A stretch of 64,000 bases of DNA from Erythrobacteraceae bacterium Alg239-R51 (GTDB lineage Bacteria; Pseudomonadota; Alphaproteobacteria; Sphingomonadales; Sphingomonadaceae). The DNA lies in NCBI GenBank assembly GCA_947331495.1, contig CAMZOI010000003.1, positions 62,001-126,000 on the forward strand, in the 5' to 3' direction. This document shows, in pieces, positions 1 through 8,142 of this stretch (the first letter of the stretch is position 1; the number at the start of each line of letters is the position of its first letter). A model generated the notes under the pieces. That model saw only the letters and a program-made list of their open reading frames with translations, did no database searches and was not told the DNA's origin. Made by a program: the position numbers and the translations under genes.

Positions 1-101
1 GCAAGGCCCCGATCACGGTGCTGCAAGACATTCCGGCCCTCGCGAAACGGATCGCAAGCGAACTGAAACTCCCGGCGCCGGCGCAAGCCGGCCTCATCTG
101 A
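1..101 (+). CDS. C-terminal end of an upstream gene (partial)
   Basis: An open frame enters from the left edge and stops with TGA at 99-101. The last 32 residues are visible and end in an alanine/proline-rich stretch followed by GLI. They resemble the tail of a VWA-type protein such as plasmid CobT-like proteins, but too little is present to assign a family. The next gene starts 12 bases downstream and shares its direction, so the two may be co-transcribed. Confidence 0.5.
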   Translation, partial: KAPITVLQDIPALAKRIASELKLPAPAQAGLI

Positions 102-112
102 AGGAAACCGAT

Positions 113-733
113 ATGGGATGGCTTTCAATGACCCGAATGGGGATGGGTGCCTACGACACGCCGAAGGCCTATCTGGATGCTCAGCTGACTTACGAACATC
201 CGGCGGCGGATGAGACGCCCTTTCGCGCGCTCAGGGTGCTCAAGAGCGTTTATTCAGGATCAGCCTATTACGCCGCCGCCGAGCGCTACGATGAACATGA
301 CGAGACGATCGACATCACAGCGGTCGTGTGTCTCGTTCGCTGGAATCCTCGCGCTGCCGACGGGTATATATTCGCCTACAAGGACCTCGACGAAACATGT
401 GGGCCCGTCGAAACGGCCTGCCCGAAAAGTGTTCTGGAGCTCCTGACACCGACAAGCCATCCTTGGGCGCTCGACTGGAGGCGACGATGCTACAGATTGC
501 TCGCTCTCAAGGGGCGGCGCCTCGGCGACGGTGACCTCATCCGGTTCCCCGCACCCATGCGCTTCAGCGACGGCAGCGAACATCGCGAGTTTCGATTTCG
601 GCGGGGAGGGCAGAAGACCGTCCTGACGCTAACCGACGGTCGCGGCCGATTTAAGATCTCCCGCCTTCTCGAGCGCCGGTTCGAGATCGTCCGCGAACCG
701 AAGGTCGCGAAGACTTTCTTCCCTGCCGCATGA
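113..733 (+). CDS. Uncharacterised plasmid protein, 206 aa (DUF6927-like)
   Basis: The frame starts at ATG 113, seven bases after an AAGGA ribosome site. It has no signal peptide or membrane segment. The N-terminus MGWLSM and the overall size recall DUF6927 proteins carried on alphaproteobacterial plasmids, but that is from memory and no catalytic motif can be named. The middle contains a W-rich segment (LVRWNP, HPWALDWRRR) and the C-terminal third is arginine-rich, compatible with nucleic-acid contact (inference). It follows the partial gene at the left edge closely and probably shares its transcript. Confidence 0.6.
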   Translation: MGWLSMTRMGMGAYDTPKAYLDAQLTYEHPAADETPFRALRVLKSVYSGSAYYAAAERYDEHDETIDITAVVCLVRWNPRAADGYIFAYKDLDETCGPVETACPKSVLELLTPTSHPWALDWRRRCYRLLALKGRRLGDGDLIRFPAPMRFSDGSEHREFRFRRGGQKTVLTLTDGRGRFKISRLLERRFEIVREPKVAKTFFPAA

Positions 734-745
734 ACCGGATTTTCC

Positions 746-949
746 ATGATGGAATGCGAAAGTCTCGATCCCAGACGCCGCCAGCTATGCGGAAGAAACA
801 ACGCCGAAAGGCTGGCGCTCCGGCTTTCGGAAGCCACCGGCGAGGATCACGCCGTCGTGCGCACCGAGTGCCCGCTGCAGCCGCTGCGCGTCATGCCGTC
901 GCATGGCCATGATCCGGCAACATTCGAGCTGCAGGTGATCCTGCTCTGA
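746..949 (+). CDS. Small hypothetical protein, 67 aa
   Basis: A short frame begins with two ATG codons (746, 749) 12 bases after the previous stop and ends exactly where the convergent gene on the other strand ends. No clear ribosome site precedes it. No motif is recognised. It is kept because it continues the backbone operon without overlap and its composition fits its neighbours, but it may be non-coding. Confidence 0.35.
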   Translation: MMECESLDPRRRQLCGRNNAERLALRLSEATGEDHAVVRTECPLQPLRVMPSHGHDPATFELQVILL

Positions 950-1450
950 CTACTCGCCGACTTGGCCGCCGAGGGCCGGATCCAGGAACCACGAAGCGCC
1001 CTGCTCGAACTCGCCACCACGCGCCGGTACAGGTCCATCCGGCTCGGCCGAGACGTAAGGATTGATCTGCACGAGCGGCAGCGTCCCTGAACGGAAGAGA
1101 CCGGCAGAAACCTCGCAGCGCGCCTTGAGCAGGTCGATCAGCCATTCCAGATCGTCCAGCATCTGCAAGACACCGCGACCGGCAACCGTGTAATACAGAC
1201 AACGCTGATAATCGTCGCACTCGCAAGAAAGAACCTGGGCGAGCTTGCGCTTGGCTCCGCGCTGGCCTTCGTGAAGGGCCTCAAGAGTCTCGAAAAGCTC
1301 TCGGGCCGAATGATACGCGTCGAACGCTTCGACGCCGATCGACGCATTCGCCAGCGACCGGCGGGCAACGCGGTTCATCTCGTCGAGCGACGCATCGCGA
1401 AGCGCAATATCCAGATCGAACCGACCAACCGCGAATGCCTTGTTCATCAC
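950..1450 (-). CDS. Hypothetical helical protein, 166 aa, probably SOS-controlled
   Basis: The only convincing minus-strand gene in the first 15 kb. It starts with GTG at 1450 (an ATG follows immediately), behind GAGGAG. The product is mostly helical, with a cysteine cluster (CECDDYQRC) near residue 76 and no recognised family. A perfect alphaproteobacterial LexA half-site pair lies 20-35 bases upstream of the start, so repression by LexA and induction by DNA damage or incoming ssDNA is the likely control (inference). The same site lies 28 bases upstream of the divergent gene at 1513. Confidence 0.65.
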   Translation of the reverse strand: MMNKAFAVGRFDLDIALRDASLDEMNRVARRSLANASIGVEAFDAYHSARELFETLEALHEGQRGAKRKLAQVLSCECDDYQRCLYYTVAGRGVLQMLDDLEWLIDLLKARCEVSAGLFRSGTLPLVQINPYVSAEPDGPVPARGGEFEQGASWFLDPALGGQVGE

Positions 1451-1470
1451 GCAAAACTCCTCTATGCGAT

Positions 1471-1485
1471 GAACATAGAGTGAAC
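1471..1485. promoter_or_regulatory. LexA box, GAAC-N7-GAAC
   Basis: GAAC at 1471-1474 and GAAC at 1482-1485 are separated by exactly seven bases; on the minus strand this reads GTTC-N7-GTTC ending in TGTTC, the established LexA operator of alphaproteobacteria. It sits between divergent genes, 20 bases from the start of the minus-strand gene and 28 from that of the plus-strand gene, so it could control either or both. Confidence 0.6.
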
Positions 1486-1512
1486 AAAGAGGCGCGTCAA
1501 CTGGTCTAGATC

Positions 1513-2799
1513 ATGTGGCTCATACCCAAAGATACCAGCGGCATGACGAACCGCGTCGCTATCAGCGACGGGCTGAAAGCGGCGCTGGTGCGATGGTATA
1601 TCGGCAAAGGCGACGAGGCGGATCACCGAGCCTCGGTCTCGCTCGTCGTGACCTCACGCGAAAACGGTAAATGGCTAGCCTGCGACTGTCTGGCGGAAGA
1701 TCGATCGCCGCCGCTCATGAGCCCCGCTTATCTCAGCTTCCAGGAAACCTATTATCTCCGCCGCCTGACCGCTCGTCCGAGCCACAGCCCCAGGTGCCCG
1801 TTCTACATGCCGCAAGCGCCACAACGTATCCGCGAAACCGGCCGCGACACACTCTACGAGATCAAGCAGCCCAAGGGACTGTTCAACGCGCACCAGAAAG
1901 CGCCAGAGAAGCTCGCCCAGAAACCTGATGAAAGCGAGCCAGACGACCGATCCCGCGGCGTCGCCATCCCCAGGCTCGGCAAACTCCTTTGGCTTTTGCT
2001 CGAACGCGCGCGATCAAACGTATTGCGCGAGCTTCCGCCAGAGGGTCCGCGCGACGGCTCGATAAGCGCAGAGATGAGGCGCTTGCGCGAGGTGGCCGGA
2101 CAGTTCGAAATCGCCCCGGGCATCAAGCTCGCTCATCATTTTTACACGAACGCGATCGAGTACGAGAAATGCAAGGTCCATGCGAGGCTGCGCGAGGCCG
2201 AAGACGACTGGCCGGAAGAATACGCGCCGCAGGCCTTCCTCCTTCTTGAAGCGAGCGAGGTGACAAGCAGCGAGATCGTGACCGGGCTCGGCACAGTGCA
2301 GATCCGAAATCGCATACAGCACACCGGAATCATTCGAGCCGAAGTCCAGCCCCCTTTCCTAGTTCTCGCCGTCGTCGGTGAACACAGCAAGCGTGAGGGC
2401 TACCGAGCTTTGCGGGCCTATGCGCAGCCCGTATTCACCGGCAACCAGTTCGTACCGGCAGAACGAGACCACGATCGGGATATCCTGCTGGAACTCCAGA
2501 AAGCGCAATACAGCCTACGGCGTCACGGCATCCGCATGGCGGTCAAGAAAATCCTCTTTGATATCGAGACCGAACACGGTTCAGCCAGACCTGACTTCCT
2601 TGTGGCGGTGAAAGACCAGGCGTCGCAGCGACAGATTACCTTCGCCCTGCAGATCCTCCAGTCTGCCGATAGCGGCTATCTCGAACTGCGCAGCATAGAA
2701 CACGAGCGCCTTCTCGAGATAGGCCCGGTCGTAGCGTTGCCCTTGGATGAGATCACAGTACAGATCATCGCCGAACGCGCGAGACAGATCATAAGCTGA
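1513..2799 (+). CDS. Uncharacterised plasmid protein, 428 aa (DUF1173-like)
   Basis: A large frame starting at ATG 1513 (another ATG at residue 11). The N-terminal 100 residues contain a CDC pair near residue 56 and a CPF pair near residue 98, which may bind zinc. Highly charged central helices follow, and a C-terminal domain near residues 345-400 contains a KILFDIET stretch and an RPDF motif reminiscent of nuclease-fold proteins. The layout resembles DUF1173 proteins of alphaproteobacterial plasmids, but I cannot confirm this. The upstream LexA box suggests expression during SOS induction. Its role is unknown. Confidence 0.6.
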   Translation: MWLIPKDTSGMTNRVAISDGLKAALVRWYIGKGDEADHRASVSLVVTSRENGKWLACDCLAEDRSPPLMSPAYLSFQETYYLRRLTARPSHSPRCPFYMPQAPQRIRETGRDTLYEIKQPKGLFNAHQKAPEKLAQKPDESEPDDRSRGVAIPRLGKLLWLLLERARSNVLRELPPEGPRDGSISAEMRRLREVAGQFEIAPGIKLAHHFYTNAIEYEKCKVHARLREAEDDWPEEYAPQAFLLLEASEVTSSEIVTGLGTVQIRNRIQHTGIIRAEVQPPFLVLAVVGEHSKREGYRALRAYAQPVFTGNQFVPAERDHDRDILLELQKAQYSLRRHGIRMAVKKILFDIETEHGSARPDFLVAVKDQASQRQITFALQILQSADSGYLELRSIEHERLLEIGPVVALPLDEITVQIIAERARQIIS

Positions 2800-2846
2800 A
2801 AGGGGGAGGGGGAAGGATTTGAGCGAACAATCAGGAGGTTTCGCTC

Positions 2847-3482
2847 ATGTCAGTATTCCCCGCCAGGCCACGACCGGTAAATTCGCCCTGGGGGGCGATC
2901 CAGCAGGCCGATCAGCTCGCACCGGGCATCTGGTCCGTAATGACGGCCAGCCACGGCGGCCTTCTCCTCTCGGATGCGCGACAGGACGCAATGCCCGATG
3001 TGCTCCGTCTCGATGAGAACGCCTACGAGGAAGACGCCGACTGGTGTCTGGTCTACCTGGCTTTCGAAGGAGAACTTGCACAGCAGAAAACCTGCACTGC
3101 AGGCTTCCTGCAGCTCGCGCGGGACACCGCCCGGTGTTGGCACTCAGACCGGTTCACGGCGCATACCAGCGAAACCGTCGCGCCCAATGAATCGCATATC
3201 CTGCGTACTCGTGCAGCATACCAAGCCGCCATAGGCGAGTTCTGCACGACCAGCGCGTGGGGCGATTGGGCCGATTGGGTCCCGCAGGGTAAGACCGGCG
3301 TCATCGCTCGCCGGCTCACGTCGGTAAATCACCTCGGGCGCCCAACGTACGCCGACGATGAGGTTTGCGCGTTGATCGACAAGGATGCTTACGCCCAGCG
3401 CGGCGAGGTCACCATGCTCGCCTCGATACCGCATGAAATTATCGATCCGCCCGCCGAGCTTCGGTCGAAGAGAGTGGCATGA
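2847..3482 (+). CDS. DUF7007 domain protein, 211 aa
   Basis: ATG 2847 follows a good AGGAGG. The pattern SPWG, then ADQLAPGIWSV, then SHGGLLLS, then YEEDADW near residue 65 matches what I know of the DUF7007 family, a plasmid- and phage-borne family of unknown function. No enzyme motif or membrane segment is seen. The stop overlaps the next start by four bases (ATGA at 3479-3482), so it is translationally coupled to the PP-loop protein and the two probably act in one process (inference). Confidence 0.7.
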   Translation: MSVFPARPRPVNSPWGAIQQADQLAPGIWSVMTASHGGLLLSDARQDAMPDVLRLDENAYEEDADWCLVYLAFEGELAQQKTCTAGFLQLARDTARCWHSDRFTAHTSETVAPNESHILRTRAAYQAAIGEFCTTSAWGDWADWVPQGKTGVIARRLTSVNHLGRPTYADDEVCALIDKDAYAQRGEVTMLASIPHEIIDPPAELRSKRVA

Positions 3483-4570
3483 CCACGCAGGTTAACGACA
3501 TCGCCATCGACGACGCCGTCGCCTCGGCTCTGTCCGATGGCACACACGTCGTTTACAGCCTTTCGGGCGGGAAGGATTCCAGCGCGGCCGCCTTTGTTGT
3601 CGATGCCTACCTCGACCGGATCGGACATCCGCGCGATCGGCGCCATGCAATCCATGCGGATCTCGGCATGATCGAATGGCCATCCACATCAGGCTTCGTC
3701 GAAACAATCGCGACGATGCTCGCGGTCGACCTATCCGTCGTGAGGCGCAAGGCCGGCGGGCTTGTTCAGCGATGGGAACAGCGCTGGAAGAGTTCGCTCC
3801 GCCGATACGAGAACCTCGAGACGTACCAGCTCGTGCCGCCATTTTCCTCCGCACGCCTGCGCTTCTGTACGGGTGAGACCAAGGTGCAACCGATCGGCGC
3901 AAATCTCAGGAAGAGGTTTGCCGGGGAAACCGTCATTTCTGTGGTCGGCATTCGCCGCGAGGAAAGCATCGTCCGGTCCAAGGCCCCGATCAGCAAGCCT
4001 GATACCCGCTTTGCGCCTATCGGAAACCGGGCAGGGACGACCATGCTGACGTGGCATCCGATAGTCGAATGGTCGGCGCGCGACGTGTTCGCCTATCACG
4101 CCACGCGCCGCATCCCGCTGCACGAGGCCTACGGCCGCGGAGCGGACCGATTGAGCTGCAGCTACTGCGTGCTCGCAGGACTCAACAACCTCGCCGTCTC
4201 GTCGACATGCGAGGGAAACCACCCGGCCTATCGCGCCATCGTCGGGATCGAGGCCAAATCCGGATTCTCGTTCCAACCGGGGCGCTGGCTAGCCGACGTC
4301 AGCCCACAGCTCCTCGACGCGCAGGGAACGGCTGCGATCAGGAAAGCCAAATTGATGGCGGAACGCCGCCGTACAATCGAGAGCGAATTACCCAACGACC
4401 TCCGGTTCATGAAGGGGTGGCCACCGCGCGTTCCCACGCTCGACGAAGCACACACCATTCACCGCGTGCGGAGGGAAATGACCACCACGCACAACCTCGT
4501 AAACCACTGGCCCGACGCGCTGACGATCCGCGAGCGATTTGCCGAGCTTCACGCCGCCAAGGCGGCTTGA
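3479..4570 (+). CDS. PP-loop ATP pyrophosphatase, PAPS-reductase family, 363 aa
   Basis: The N-terminus carries the PP-loop SGGKDS at residues 29-34, which binds the ATP pyrophosphate in PAPS reductases, DndC and tRNA-sulfurating enzymes. A cysteine in CTGETK (about residue 130) and a CxxC pair (C227, C230) could hold a metal or a sulfur intermediate. Family knowledge supports adenylation of a substrate, possibly with sulfur transfer; the substrate here is unknown. It is coupled to the DUF7007 gene and followed 111 bases later by a GHKL ATPase with its own ribosome site. A decayed relative lies just downstream (6349-7091). It is not the sulfate-assimilation enzyme by context, since no cys genes are near. 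Confidence 0.85.
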   Translation: MTTQVNDIAIDDAVASALSDGTHVVYSLSGGKDSSAAAFVVDAYLDRIGHPRDRRHAIHADLGMIEWPSTSGFVETIATMLAVDLSVVRRKAGGLVQRWEQRWKSSLRRYENLETYQLVPPFSSARLRFCTGETKVQPIGANLRKRFAGETVISVVGIRREESIVRSKAPISKPDTRFAPIGNRAGTTMLTWHPIVEWSARDVFAYHATRRIPLHEAYGRGADRLSCSYCVLAGLNNLAVSSTCEGNHPAYRAIVGIEAKSGFSFQPGRWLADVSPQLLDAQGTAAIRKAKLMAERRRTIESELPNDLRFMKGWPPRVPTLDEAHTIHRVRREMTTTHNLVNHWPDALTIRERFAELHAAKAA

Positions 4571-4681
4571 TCGACCACCGACGAAGAAATTCGGGCAACG
4601 CCCGCGCCATCGCTTCAGGCCATCTCGGGCAAAGAGGAGGGGGAGAGGAAGACGGGAATCAGTCCGACAAGGAGGAACCCG

Positions 4682-6352
4682 ATGAAATACGAACCCATTC
4701 GCGCGAGCGTGAGCCCCGAGACGATCGGAAAGGTAACGCGTCTGTTCAACGGCTCGCTAAGCGACATCCTGAACGAACTCCTGCAGAACGCTCGCCGGGC
4801 CGGCGCGAGCGTCGTCAACGTCACCACGACGCCTCAAAAGAACGGTTTGCGAATTACCCTCGACGACAATGGTTGCGGGATTGACGATCCGGTACGCGTT
4901 CTCGCCTTGGGAGCATCGCGATGGGACGCCGCCGTCGCCAACGGCGAAGACCCCGCAGGAATGGGCGTGTTCAGCCTGGCCGGTAAGGCAACGGTGATCG
5001 AATCCCGACCTAGCTCGTCGAGCGATGCCTGGCGGATCGAAATCGCGCCCGCTGCCTGGACGGGAGACGTCGATATCGTTGTCGACCGCTCCAACAGGAC
5101 CACGGGAACCTCAGTCTCATTCGTTGTCCCCGGCGTTGACGAAGGCACAGCCGAAAACGCCCTTCGGGAAGCCGTGCAATTCTTCCCGGTGCCCGTCTGC
5201 TTTCATGGCAAGGAAATGCCCAAGAAGGATTTCCTCTGCGGAGCGATCCATGTCGAAGACTGGCGCGGAAGTCGTATCGGCGTCTTCCAAGGCCGAACTT
5301 ATCACCGGGCACCGACGGTGAACTTCCACGGCGTCGCTGTCTTCGCGCGGCTTTTCGAAATACCGCAGATCGGCAAGCAAGAAATGCACGCCCGGATCGA
5401 CATCGGGCATACGCCCGAACTGCAGCTCGTTCTCCCGGCACGCAAAGAATTCGTGGAGAACGCCGGGTTGGACGCGTTAAAAGTCGCCTGCGAGGCCGCC
5501 TGCTACCGCGCGATCGCGGCCCAGACGTCGCACAGCCTCAGCTTCGAACGCTACCGCAGAGCCGCCGAGCTCGGCATCAACCTCGCGGAGGCCGAGGCCG
5601 TTCTCAATGCGTGGGAACCGGACATTGCCGACAACGAAAGCGGCAGCGAGGCCGGGCAGCGCCGGACGATCACCAGTGAGGAATTCCTGATGGACGCCCA
5701 AGAAGCGCATTTCGGACAAATCATTGCCCGCGCGCTGCACGGCACTCCAATCCGCGCCAAACTGGTCGATCGTAACACCGCCTTCGAAGGGTATAGCTGG
5801 TATGACGAGCTGCGCGAGCTCAGCGATCCGACCTTCATCGTGCACGCCGATGGTACGATCCACACGGTCGACGCGATCGCCGCCGATCCGCCCCTCCCCG
5901 CGATCAGCGCCGCGCAGGAAATCCACCTCGAATACGCGATCAAGGAGCAAGGCTGCAGCACCGCTCAGCGCGAACGGGTGAAAGCCGACATCGTTCTCAC
6001 CTTCCCGGACGGTTGCTGCTCCGACGGGATCGAGGACGTTACCATCGCCTACGTGTCATCGGATAGCCTTCAGCCCGATGGCCTCGTGGACCTCCTAGAC
6101 AACGCGTGCTTCTCAGCCTGGAACGATTCCGACGCCGACAGCTGGGACACACAGCACGACCGGTTCCTCCGGGACGCACGAGAGCTCGCATACCGCATCC
6201 TGGTCGGCGAGAACGCCGCCATCGCATCCCAATTCCGCGACGCGGTGGCGCGCATCATGTGGACTCTGCCCAAGGGTAAAAGCGTAACGATCGGCTTTAC
6301 GCACGACAGCCCGATCGATGTGGCCGTTTCCGATCTGGAGCAGGCGACGTGA
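4682..6352 (+). CDS. GHKL (Bergerat-fold) ATPase, 556 aa
   Basis: Starts at ATG 4682 behind AAGGAGG. The Bergerat fold is clear: N-box around E32-N36, the DDNGCGIDD ATP-lid motif at residues 61-69 and GMGVFSLA at 93-100. The rest (about 350 residues) has no recognised domain. Relatives include HSP90, MutL and MORC-type ATPases; stand-alone forms occur on plasmids and in defence loci. Its position between two PP-loop genes suggests a joint module. Its last bases overlap the start of the following pseudogene (GTGA at 6349-6352), which suggests the two once formed one operon. Confidence 0.8.
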   Translation: MKYEPIRASVSPETIGKVTRLFNGSLSDILNELLQNARRAGASVVNVTTTPQKNGLRITLDDNGCGIDDPVRVLALGASRWDAAVANGEDPAGMGVFSLAGKATVIESRPSSSSDAWRIEIAPAAWTGDVDIVVDRSNRTTGTSVSFVVPGVDEGTAENALREAVQFFPVPVCFHGKEMPKKDFLCGAIHVEDWRGSRIGVFQGRTYHRAPTVNFHGVAVFARLFEIPQIGKQEMHARIDIGHTPELQLVLPARKEFVENAGLDALKVACEAACYRAIAAQTSHSLSFERYRRAAELGINLAEAEAVLNAWEPDIADNESGSEAGQRRTITSEEFLMDAQEAHFGQIIARALHGTPIRAKLVDRNTAFEGYSWYDELRELSDPTFIVHADGTIHTVDAIAADPPLPAISAAQEIHLEYAIKEQGCSTAQRERVKADIVLTFPDGCCSDGIEDVTIAYVSSDSLQPDGLVDLLDNACFSAWNDSDADSWDTQHDRFLRDARELAYRILVGENAAIASQFRDAVARIMWTLPKGKSVTIGFTHDSPIDVAVSDLEQAT

Positions 6353-7091
6353 AGCCATCAAGCGTTCTTTGCTATGGTATCGGCGTAGACAGCACCGCCC
6401 TGCTGATCGAGCTGGCAAATCGCGAGGCCCCCGATCTCGTCCTCACCGCGGACACCGGCGCGGAGAAAATCGAGATCTACGCCTTCCAAGAAATCATGGG
6501 CGCTGGATGGCGGAGCGCTCCATCGCGTACGAAGTCGTGCGCTACGAGGCCAAGCGCTCCAAGAACTGGCCGCCATATCGCGACCTCACGGAATTGCTCT
6601 TAACCAACGGGTGCCCCCCATCGATCGCCTTCGAGCGGCACAGTTGCAGTCTCGAATACAAGGCCGCCCCGCAGGAAGCCTTCAACAAGCCCTGGCAACC
6701 AGCCATCGACGCCTGGGCGGAAGGCGCCAAGGTTGTGCGCTACATCGGTTACGATGCGTCACCGCGTGACGGACAACGAAACCCGACGAGGTCCGCGCAC
6801 TATCCGCTGAATGGCTGCGCACGATCGTTCTGATCGGGGCGCGCGGCGCCGCGGCTCAAGACGGTAGAGGGATTATAGCGGAAGTCGACAAAGACGCGGC
6901 CCGGACGAATGACCGATTTCATCCACGGCGAAGCGCTCCTCGAAGAGGCCGAGATTAATCGCATCATCGAGAGCGCCCCGTCCGACCTGGTCGCCTTCCA
7001 GGAGCGCGCCGCGCAGCAACCCGTCGAAGCTCGCGAACCGATGTCGACCTGGCTCGAGCGGTTCCACGCACAGGAGATCCACCATGCCTGA
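6349..7091 (+). pseudogene. Decayed PP-loop/PAPS-reductase-like gene
   Basis: The first 50 codons from GTG 6349 read as an intact PP-loop start (GIGVDSTALL). At 6498-6500 the frame must shift by one base, as if a G was lost from a G run; the sense then continues in another frame through CSLEYKAAPQ to RYIGYDASPRDGQR (about 6777). There the central segment appears deleted, and the text resumes out of frame with DEVRALSAEW. It shifts again near 6850 and hits a TAG at 6877-6879 in the stretch VEGL-stop-RKSTKTRP. It ends with intact-looking codons to 7091. At least three lesions make it non-functional. It was probably a second adenine-nucleotide alpha-hydrolase of the module. Confidence 0.75.
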
Positions 7092-7452
7092 CATGCTTGT
7101 TCAACCCCCACCTTCGACGACTGAAAGGATCGCCACTCTAAACGACCGCGCCCGGCTCGGGCTCGATTGTACCGCGCGAATTATCTTCACGCTCAATCTG
7201 CTCGACAGCCTCAGCGACGGAACCCGCCGCAACGACATCCTCGCACAGGCGCGCATCATGAAGGCCATGCGCGACTGCACCTTTTCAGACGATTCACCCG
7301 AGAGGGACATGGCCTGGTTCGAGGTCGACGGAGTGAAGGTGATGATGAAAATCGACTACTACGACGCCGCGTTCGAGTACGGTTCGGAAGATCCGGCGAA
7401 CGCGGCAGAGACACGGCGAGCGATTACGCTCATGAAACCCGAGGACTACTGA
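7084..7452 (+). CDS. DUF3768 family protein, 122 aa
   Basis: The start (ATG 7084) overlaps the end of the preceding decayed gene by eight bases. The layout TTERIATLND at the N-terminus, then AWFEVDGVKVMMKIDYYD and a C-terminal ITLMKPEDY fits DUF3768, a family of small proteins found on alphaproteobacterial plasmids and phages with no known function. In other members the central segment reads similarly (VDGxxVFWKIDYYD). It is intact although the gene before it is broken, suggesting it has its own value to the element. Confidence 0.75.
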   Translation: MPDMLVQPPPSTTERIATLNDRARLGLDCTARIIFTLNLLDSLSDGTRRNDILAQARIMKAMRDCTFSDDSPERDMAWFEVDGVKVMMKIDYYDAAFEYGSEDPANAAETRRAITLMKPEDY

Positions 7453-7455
7453 GTC

Positions 7456-7647
7456 ATGACGATCAGGACAGCGGACGATTCAACCCATGCGAGCGTTGAG
7501 AGCGCGCTGCGCCATCTGCGTGCGGGCCGAACCAAACTCCGCCAAACGAACTGCCCACGCGTCCTCGAAAAAGTGCGAAACGCCATCAAAAGTATCGAAA
7601 GGGCAAGGCGCAACTGCGACCACCGCCGTGCGAGGACGCAAGCATGA
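7456..7647 (+). CDS. Small basic hypothetical protein, 63 aa
   Basis: Starts three bases after the previous stop and its TGA overlaps the next ATG (7644-7647), so it sits in a tightly packed operon. The product is strongly basic (many K/R in the second half) and without a recognised motif. A nucleic-acid-binding role is possible but is only inferred from charge. Confidence 0.45.
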   Translation: MTIRTADDSTHASVESALRHLRAGRTKLRQTNCPRVLEKVRNAIKSIERARRNCDHRRARTQA

Positions 7648-7991
7648 GCCGCCATCAGCTTCAGCTGCGAGACGGCGTGCCCGCGACATCCGCATGGATA
7701 GGCTGGGATCGTCCTTTGCGTACCTTCTTCGCACAGGTCTTCGCCACTGACCCGAAGGACGAGGATGAAGAGGTTCCGATCCTGTGGGAAGGAACCGTCG
7801 AGGCCGAACTGCCGCGGCCCATCGATGCGATCAGGCTGCTCGAGCCCTACTGCGACATTCCCGCCGAGACCGCCGCCAGTCTCGAGATCGACAGAATGAA
7901 GACGCTCGCGAAAACCGACGGGCCCAATCAAGTCGAAGCGAGGGCTTTCCTCGCTCGTCTCGAAGCCCGCGACAAGCGCGACTTGGCCTAA
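7644..7991 (+). CDS. Hypothetical acidic protein, 115 aa
   Basis: Coupled by an ATGA overlap to the preceding small gene. The product is acidic, with the segment DPKDEDEEVPILWEG near residues 36-50. It has no membrane segment and no recognised family. It closes the first backbone operon; a tandem set of hairpins begins 20 bases downstream. Confidence 0.55.
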   Translation: MSRHQLQLRDGVPATSAWIGWDRPLRTFFAQVFATDPKDEDEEVPILWEGTVEAELPRPIDAIRLLEPYCDIPAETAASLEIDRMKTLAKTDGPNQVEARAFLARLEARDKRDLA

Positions 7992-8011
7992 CAACCACCA
8001 CAAGTCGGTGA

Positions 8012-8074
8012 CGCACCCGCCCTAGGGTCCGGGTGCGGATTGCGCGCGTTCGCGCGCTGCCGGGCTGCGCCCGG
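8012..8074 (+). promoter_or_regulatory. Three tandem hairpins before the DUF736 gene
   Basis: Three perfect inverted repeats follow each other: CGCACCCG/CGGGTGCG (8012-8037), GCGCGC/GCGCGC with a GTTC loop (8042-8057) and CCGGGC/GCCCGG with a TGC loop (8060-8074). No T-run follows, so they are not typical terminators. They precede the DUF736 start by about 70 bases and could act as a structured leader or as a single-stranded promoter in the incoming T-strand (inference). Confidence 0.45.
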
Positions 8075-8142
8075 GGGGAAGGAGGGATGAAGGAAGGTGG
8101 TCCGGACAAGGGGTTCGGGCAAAAGCATCAGGAGAACTTCCC

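Noticed and set aside
3479..4570. Assimilatory PAPS reductase (cysH)
   Set aside because: The PP-loop and cysteines fit the superfamily, but there are no sulfate-assimilation neighbours and the setting is plasmid backbone.
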